Of a DNA stretch of 24,938 nt, positions 21,519 through 24,938 are shown in pieces. Origin of the DNA: CAZPCZ01 sp964585225 (GTDB taxonomy: Bacteria > Patescibacteriota > Patescibacteriia > JACPHY01); contig CAZPCZ010000013.1 of NCBI GenBank assembly GCA_964585225.1, forward strand, positions 1 through 24,938, read 5' to 3'. The translations under genes and the position numbers were made by a program. Each line of letters starts with the position of its first letter. Position 1 is the stretch's first letter. The notes beneath the pieces are model-generated. The model was given only the letters and a program-made list of their open reading frames with translations. It searched no databases and was not told the DNA's origin.

Positions 21519-22248
21519 GTACGAGGTTCCTGATCGTCGCGGCGGAGACGATGGTTGTTGTCGCCGTCGCTGCGGGATCGAGGTTCACGAGGAGCTCGAT
21601 GCGGATGTGCCGTGTATCGGCGAGCCGGCTCGGCGTCGGGAGGGGATCGCTGTTTGGGTCTCGGGCCGCATCTGGCCCGAAGTATGAGAAGATCGGTCGC
21701 GCTTCGTTCCGGATCCCGCGCGCGAGCACGTCGGTGATCGCGGTTGCGGGGTCGTACCGCGCGGGGATCCCGCTTGGTTCCGCAACGCTCCGTTCGAGGC
21801 GGCCGCCCTCGAGCGCGACGGGCGACATGAGCGCGTACCGGAGCCACTCGGCGGTCCCGTCGCCATCTACGTCGCTCAGGATGATGAGTTCCTGATCGTT
21901 CGCGGTTCGGATCGGGTACGATCCATCGGCGCCGGTCTGCGCCGCTCGAATCTCTCGGACGATGCGGTCGAGCGCACGCTCCGCGACGATCGTCGCATTG
22001 CGCTGCGCCACCGCAGCGCGGAATCGGCGGTTCGTCGCTACGCTCATCGTCGTGATAAGGAGGAGCACCGCCGCCGTGACCGCGAGGACGACGAGGACCT
22101 CCACGAGCGTGAACGCTCGTGGAGAAAATCCGAAGCACGAAGCACGAAATCCGAAACAAATCCGAATGATCAAATGATCAAATTTTGAACATTGGGATTT
22201 CAAGCATTGTTTCGGATTTTGGATTTTGGATTTTGGATTTTCGTTCAT
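21514..22248 (-). CDS. type IV prepilin with a repeat-encoded leader
   Basis: 244 residues. The class III prepilin signal PRA|FTLVEVLVVLAVTAAVLLL places the mature N-terminal Phe and Glu5; the residue before cleavage is Ala instead of the usual Gly. The body resembles PilW/GspJ-type minor pilins (DELI-ILSDVDGDG, then ARPIFSYFGPDA). The ATG at 22248 overlaps the upstream stop (ATGA). From it, a 45-residue leader (MNENPKSKIQNPKQ onward) is encoded almost wholly by a palindromic repeat element; typical type IV leaders are much shorter. An internal TTG start could shorten it. Confidence 0.85.
   Translation of the reverse strand: MNENPKSKIQNPKQCLKSQCSKFDHLIIRICFGFRASCFGFSPRAFTLVEVLVVLAVTAAVLLLITTMSVATNRRFRAAVAQRNATIVAERALDRIVREIRAAQTGADGSYPIRTANDQELIILSDVDGDGTAEWLRYALMSPVALEGGRLERSVAEPSGIPARYDPATAITDVLARGIRNEARPIFSYFGPDAARDPNSDPLPTPSRLADTRHIRIELLVNLDPAATATTTIVSAATIRNLVQ
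22125..22243. repeat. palindromic heptamer element encoding the prepilin leader
   Basis: Left half on the plus strand: CGAAGCA, CGAAGCA, CGAAATC, CGAAACA, AATCCGA, ATGATCA. Right half: TTTCGGA, TTTTGGA, TTTTGGA, TTTTGGA, TTTTCG. The halves are inverse themes (AAAATCC/GGATTTT). On the minus strand it stays open in the prepilin frame for its full 119 bp. Confidence 0.93.
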
Positions 22249-23570
22249 AGTTGCTGCATCCTCACCTCCACCTCCATCGTCCCGCTCACGGTGAGCTCGC
22301 GGGTCACCGTGTCGAAGCTCGGGTGCGTCACCGTGAGCGTCGCAGCGCCCTGGAGGATCGGGGAGAGGAACACCTGTCCGTGGGCCGGTGTCGTCCCACG
22401 CTCCGTGCGTTCCGGCGGTCCCAAGTACGTGAGCGTCACCGTTGCGCCGTCGACCGGAAGTCCTCCCGCATCGCGGACGATGACGCGGAGTGCATGGTCT
22501 CGGTGCGGGGCGAACATGATCGTCACCGGGTACGTCGTGCCGGGCAGGAGCTCGATCGGGAGCAGGGGATCGGCAACCGCGAGGTCGTAGTCCGGCATCG
22601 TCTCCCGGAATTCGTACGTGTCCCACTCGAGGCTCGAGATCGTGAGCGAGCCCTGGTTCGTCGTGAAGGATTGCGGCCCCGCCTTGTACACGGGGAGCGT
22701 GTCCGGTGGCGGGGTCGAGTTCGGGCGCGTGCCGATGACCTTCTGGCCTTGGAGCGTGAACATCGCGAGGTCGCGGAACGATTGATCGGGCGTGTACTTG
22801 CGGAACGTGAACGCGATCGCGGCGAGCCGGTCAATCGCGAAGTTCGCGGCCGTCACCTCGTGCTCGATGACGGTGAGTGGTGGAGCGATGGGATTCGGCA
22901 CCTCCGGGCTCGGCGTCACCGTCGTGTCCGCGCTGTGGCCGCTCCGCGTCACGCGGACATGGTACCCCGCGGTGGACGGTGGAGCGCCGGGGAGTGTGAC
23001 CTCGCCATTCCCATCCGTGGGGAGCGCGAGCGCGATCGGCGGGGTGACGTCGCTGTTCGCGATCTCAACGGTCGCACCCTCAACGGGATTCGCGCGCGCA
23101 TCGAGGACTCGCAGTCGGAGCGTGCCGGTCGTGCCGGCGCGCTCGAGTCCCGGTGGCGCGGCGAGCGTTGCGAGCGTGATCGTCTGGTTCGGGTTCGTCC
23201 CCCACGAGACATCCGCCGCGAGCTCCCGCAGGTCGTTTGGAACCGGGTCGTTCGGCGCGACGCCATCGAACGGATCGTCGAGGAACCGGATGCGGGTCGT
23301 CACGGTGTACTGCGCGCCGTTCCGTTCGATGGTATCTCGCGGGAGGAACGCGCCAGCGGGGATGCCGCCGATTGTTCCGAGGTCGTCGTACGGGGCATTC
23401 CGAAGCCGCTCGAGCCGTTCCTCCGCGATGCCGATCGCGACTCTCCGGTGCTCCTCTCGGCGCAGCACCTCAATGCTGCGACCGAGGAGCCCGAGGACCG
23501 TCACCGCCACGAGCGCAATGATGCCCAGTGCGACGAGCAGTTCGAGGAGGCTGAAGCCGCGTAGGAACAT
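22245..23570 (-). CDS. large PilV-like prepilin with carboxypeptidase-regulatory-like domains
   Basis: 441 residues from ATG 23570. MFLRG|FSLLELLVALGIIALVAVTVL is a canonical type III prepilin signal (Gly before Phe, Glu5). EERLERLRNAPYDDLGTI fits PilV/GspI. Unusually for a minor pilin, two beta-sandwich domains follow: TLRLRVLDARANPVEGATVEI...GYHVRVTRSGH and LRVIVRDAGGLPVDGATVTLTY...LTVTHPSF, both of CarboxypepD-regulatory/PEGA-like type, so it may be an adhesin. The frame is also open upstream through repeat DNA to ATG 23696 or TTG 23702, the latter overlapping the pilC stop (TTGA); that would add a 42-44-residue repeat-encoded leader, as in the next prepilin. Confidence 0.85.
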   Translation of the reverse strand: MFLRGFSLLELLVALGIIALVAVTVLGLLGRSIEVLRREEHRRVAIGIAEERLERLRNAPYDDLGTIGGIPAGAFLPRDTIERNGAQYTVTTRIRFLDDPFDGVAPNDPVPNDLRELAADVSWGTNPNQTITLATLAAPPGLERAGTTGTLRLRVLDARANPVEGATVEIANSDVTPPIALALPTDGNGEVTLPGAPPSTAGYHVRVTRSGHSADTTVTPSPEVPNPIAPPLTVIEHEVTAANFAIDRLAAIAFTFRKYTPDQSFRDLAMFTLQGQKVIGTRPNSTPPPDTLPVYKAGPQSFTTNQGSLTISSLEWDTYEFRETMPDYDLAVADPLLPIELLPGTTYPVTIMFAPHRDHALRVIVRDAGGLPVDGATVTLTYLGPPERTERGTTPAHGQVFLSPILQGAATLTVTHPSFDTVTRELTVSGTMEVEVRMQQL

Positions 23571-23695
23571 CCGAATGTTTCGAATCTCATCCGAATGCCT
23601 CGAATGAGGTGAACATCCGATATTTGGAGCATTCGGATCCGGTATTCGTATCATTCGGATGTTATCTCCACGTGTTTCCCACTTCGAGTTTCCCA
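23565..23695. repeat. palindromic ATCCGAAT element plus heptamers upstream of the PilV-like gene
   Basis: Ends GAACATCCGAATG (23565-23577) and CATTCGGATGTT (23652-23663) are complementary over 12 bases, with more ATCCGAAT/ATTCGGAT copies inside; the same terminal repeat is at 5080-5165. Next to it are the heptamers TTTCCCA, CTTCGAG, TTTCCCA (23675-23695). The start codon of the PilV-like gene (23570-23568) lies in the terminal repeat. Confidence 0.92.
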
Positions 23696-23698
23696 TGA

Positions 23699-24751
23699 TC
23701 AAATTGCCTGTGCCACCGTATACATCGGTTGGAGGACTGCCACCGCGAGGAATCCCACCGCGGCGCCGATGGCGAGCATGAGGAGCGGTTCGATGATCGT
23801 CGTGAGGTTTTGCAGCGACAGGTCAACGTCAGATTCGTAGAAGTCCGCGACGTCCGCGAGGAGTCGGTCGAGCGCCGCCGCTTCCTCGCCGACCGCGACC
23901 ATCTGGATGACCGTTGGGGGAAAGAGCGTGCGGTGGCGCCGGAGCGCGTCCGCGAGCGTCCCGCCGCGGGCGACCGCAGCAGCGGCGGCGACGAGCGCGG
24001 CTCGATAGTGGACATTCGTGAGCGTCGCGGCGGTGAGCTCGAGCGAGCGGACGATCGGGATGTCTGTTCGGAGGAGCCCGGAGAGCGTGCGGGTGATACG
24101 GGCGATGTTCACTTCGCGGGCGATGCGACCGAGGCGCCCGAGGCGGAGGAGGAGGCGGTGCGAGACCGAGCGACCAGGATCACTCCGCGCGGCTGCAATG
24201 AGCGCGGCGATGACCGCGACGGCGACCGCACCGACGACGATGCCGTGTCGGGTGATAGCGTCGGAGAGCGCGAGGAGGACGCGCGTGGGGAGCGGGAGCG
24301 GAACGGTCACGCCGCGGAAGAGGTCGAGGAGCTTCGGGAGGATGAAGACGACGACGCCAACACCGAGGACGACCATCGCGCTGAGGACGATCGCGGGGTA
24401 CATGAGCGCGCCGCGTACGCGACTCCGGAGTTCGTGCATCTTCCGGAGGTGGGCGGCAGCTTCCGTGAGCGCGGATTCGAGCGACCCCGTCGCTTCTCCA
24501 GCGCGGATGAGCTCGATGACGACCGACGGGAAGAGCCCGGGGGAGGCGGCGAGCTGCTCCGCGAACGATGAGCCGCGCTCGACCGCTGCGCGGAGCGTGC
24601 CGAGGGTTTCCCCGATGCGACGTTGCTCGGCATGTTCCGCGAGGCTCTCGAGGCAGCGGCTCAACGAGATCCCCGCGCGGAGCATGACGCGGAGGTGGTC
24701 GAGGAGAAAGACCTGGGTCGGGAGTGGGATTCGGCGATTGATGAAGGCCAT
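23699..24751 (-). CDS. pilC: PilC/GspF-type inner-membrane platform protein
   Basis: 350 residues with two GspF domains. The first has FLLDHLRVMLRAGISLSRCLESLAEH and GEATGSLESALTEAAAHL, the second LLRTDIPIVRSLELTAATL and VGEEAAALDRLLADVADFYE. Three transmembrane helices: after MYPA (IVLSAMVVLGVGVVVFILP), the middle (VVGAVAVAVIAALIAAA) and the C-terminus (LLMLAIGAAVGFLAVAVLQP). It is the platform that couples the extension ATPase to pilin assembly. ATG 24751 (MAFINRR) is preferred over TTG 24778. The stop overlaps a possible TTG start of the next gene. Confidence 0.92.
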   Translation of the reverse strand: MAFINRRIPLPTQVFLLDHLRVMLRAGISLSRCLESLAEHAEQRRIGETLGTLRAAVERGSSFAEQLAASPGLFPSVVIELIRAGEATGSLESALTEAAAHLRKMHELRSRVRGALMYPAIVLSAMVVLGVGVVVFILPKLLDLFRGVTVPLPLPTRVLLALSDAITRHGIVVGAVAVAVIAALIAAARSDPGRSVSHRLLLRLGRLGRIAREVNIARITRTLSGLLRTDIPIVRSLELTAATLTNVHYRAALVAAAAAVARGGTLADALRRHRTLFPPTVIQMVAVGEEAAALDRLLADVADFYESDVDLSLQNLTTIIEPLLMLAIGAAVGFLAVAVLQPMYTVAQAI

Positions 24752-24789
24752 AGTCGTTGATCGTGACGCTTCGTACAATGGGGGGTCTC

Positions 24790-24895
24790 AAATTTCTAAT
24801 TCCTAATGTCTAAGTTCTAATCAAATTCCAAACATCAATGTCCAATGATTCAATGTTGGGTATTGGGATTTTGGACATTGGGCATTGATTAGAAA
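24790..24895. repeat. AT-rich palindromic heptamer element, copy C
   Basis: 106 bp with AATTTCT, AATTCCT, AATGTCT and TTCCAAA-type units on the left and the inverse (GGGTATT, GGGATTT, GGGCATT, GATTAGA) on the right. It lies about 38 bases upstream of pilC. Confidence 0.9.
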
Positions 24896-24896
24896 C

Positions 24897-24938
24897 CTAG
24901 ATCCTGCGTGAATCAACCCCATTTTTCAGCCGATGACC
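24897..24938 (-). CDS. possible 3' end of a gene upstream of pilC
   Basis: From the window edge the minus strand has one frame open for 13 codons ending in TAG at 24899-24897 (GHRLKNGVDSRRI). The other two minus frames stop sooner. A pilus ATPase gene (pilB or pilT) would be expected here, but the fragment is too short to recognise. Confidence 0.2.
   Translation of the reverse strand, partial: GHRLKNGVDSRRI

Noticed and set aside
22192..22590. Plus-strand open frame over the repeat leader and PilV-like 3' end
   Set aside because: Antisense to two well-supported prepilin genes, with no domain.
1..24938. UGA recoded as glycine (as in some Candidate Phyla Radiation lineages)
   Set aside because: TGA ends several well-defined genes at expected lengths (rmlC, murA, S41 protease, prepilins, pilM, pilN), and no internal TGA is needed.
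1..24938. tRNA, rRNA or transposase genes
   Set aside because: No cloverleaf-type CCA-ended segment, rRNA-like sequence or transposase motif was recognised on either strand by eye; a covariance-model scan could still find a small RNA.

Overview
The window is GC-rich, tightly packed bacterial DNA from a scaffold with two runs of N (7950-8048 and 9369-9468). The gene set is a dTDP-rhamnose/glycosyltransferase locus, MurA, a C-terminal processing protease, ribosomal proteins bL9 and bL27, CTP synthase, and a compact type IV pilus operon whose prepilins lie next to pilM/N/O. Together with many weak or absent Shine-Dalgarno sites, this resembles a Candidate Phyla Radiation (Patescibacteria, Parcubacteria-like) genome. 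That placement is an inference from gene content and style; no marker here settles it. UGA is used as an ordinary stop throughout.

Layout. Plus strand, 3-7949: rmlB (5' end missing), a divergent rmlC, two Nudix-fold genes with hairpin-rich leaders, a terminator, three family-2 glycosyltransferases, rmlA and rmlD (3' end lost in a gap). These could make dTDP-L-rhamnose and build a rhamnose-containing surface glycan. Minus strand between the gaps: a membrane-anchored PEGA/beta-propeller protein. Plus strand, 9469-14374: murA (5' end lost), an S41 protease, rplI and pyrG. Minus strand, 24751 down to 14563: pilC, a large PilV-like prepilin, a second prepilin, a PilX-like protein, pilM, pilN, pilO, a small membrane protein, rpmA, a terminator, then a VIT-VWA protein with its own promoter and terminator.

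The most unusual feature is a dense set of short-period repeats, mostly 7-nt units with some 8- and 9-nt units. The unit sequence differs from site to site. Between genes the arrays usually come as inverted pairs able to fold into long hairpins. Inside genes they are single direct arrays that keep the reading frame (three in one glycosyltransferase, one in another, one in pilM, one in the PEGA gene). At junctions they reach into the coding regions: they carry the stop codons of rmlB, the first glycosyltransferase, the S41 protease and rplI, carry the start codons of the third glycosyltransferase, the PilV-like gene and the PilX-like gene, and encode nearly the whole leader peptide of one prepilin. 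Two paralogous glycosyltransferases have the same 32-bp array at the same fold position, each altered exactly where the pure repeat would have created a UGA stop.
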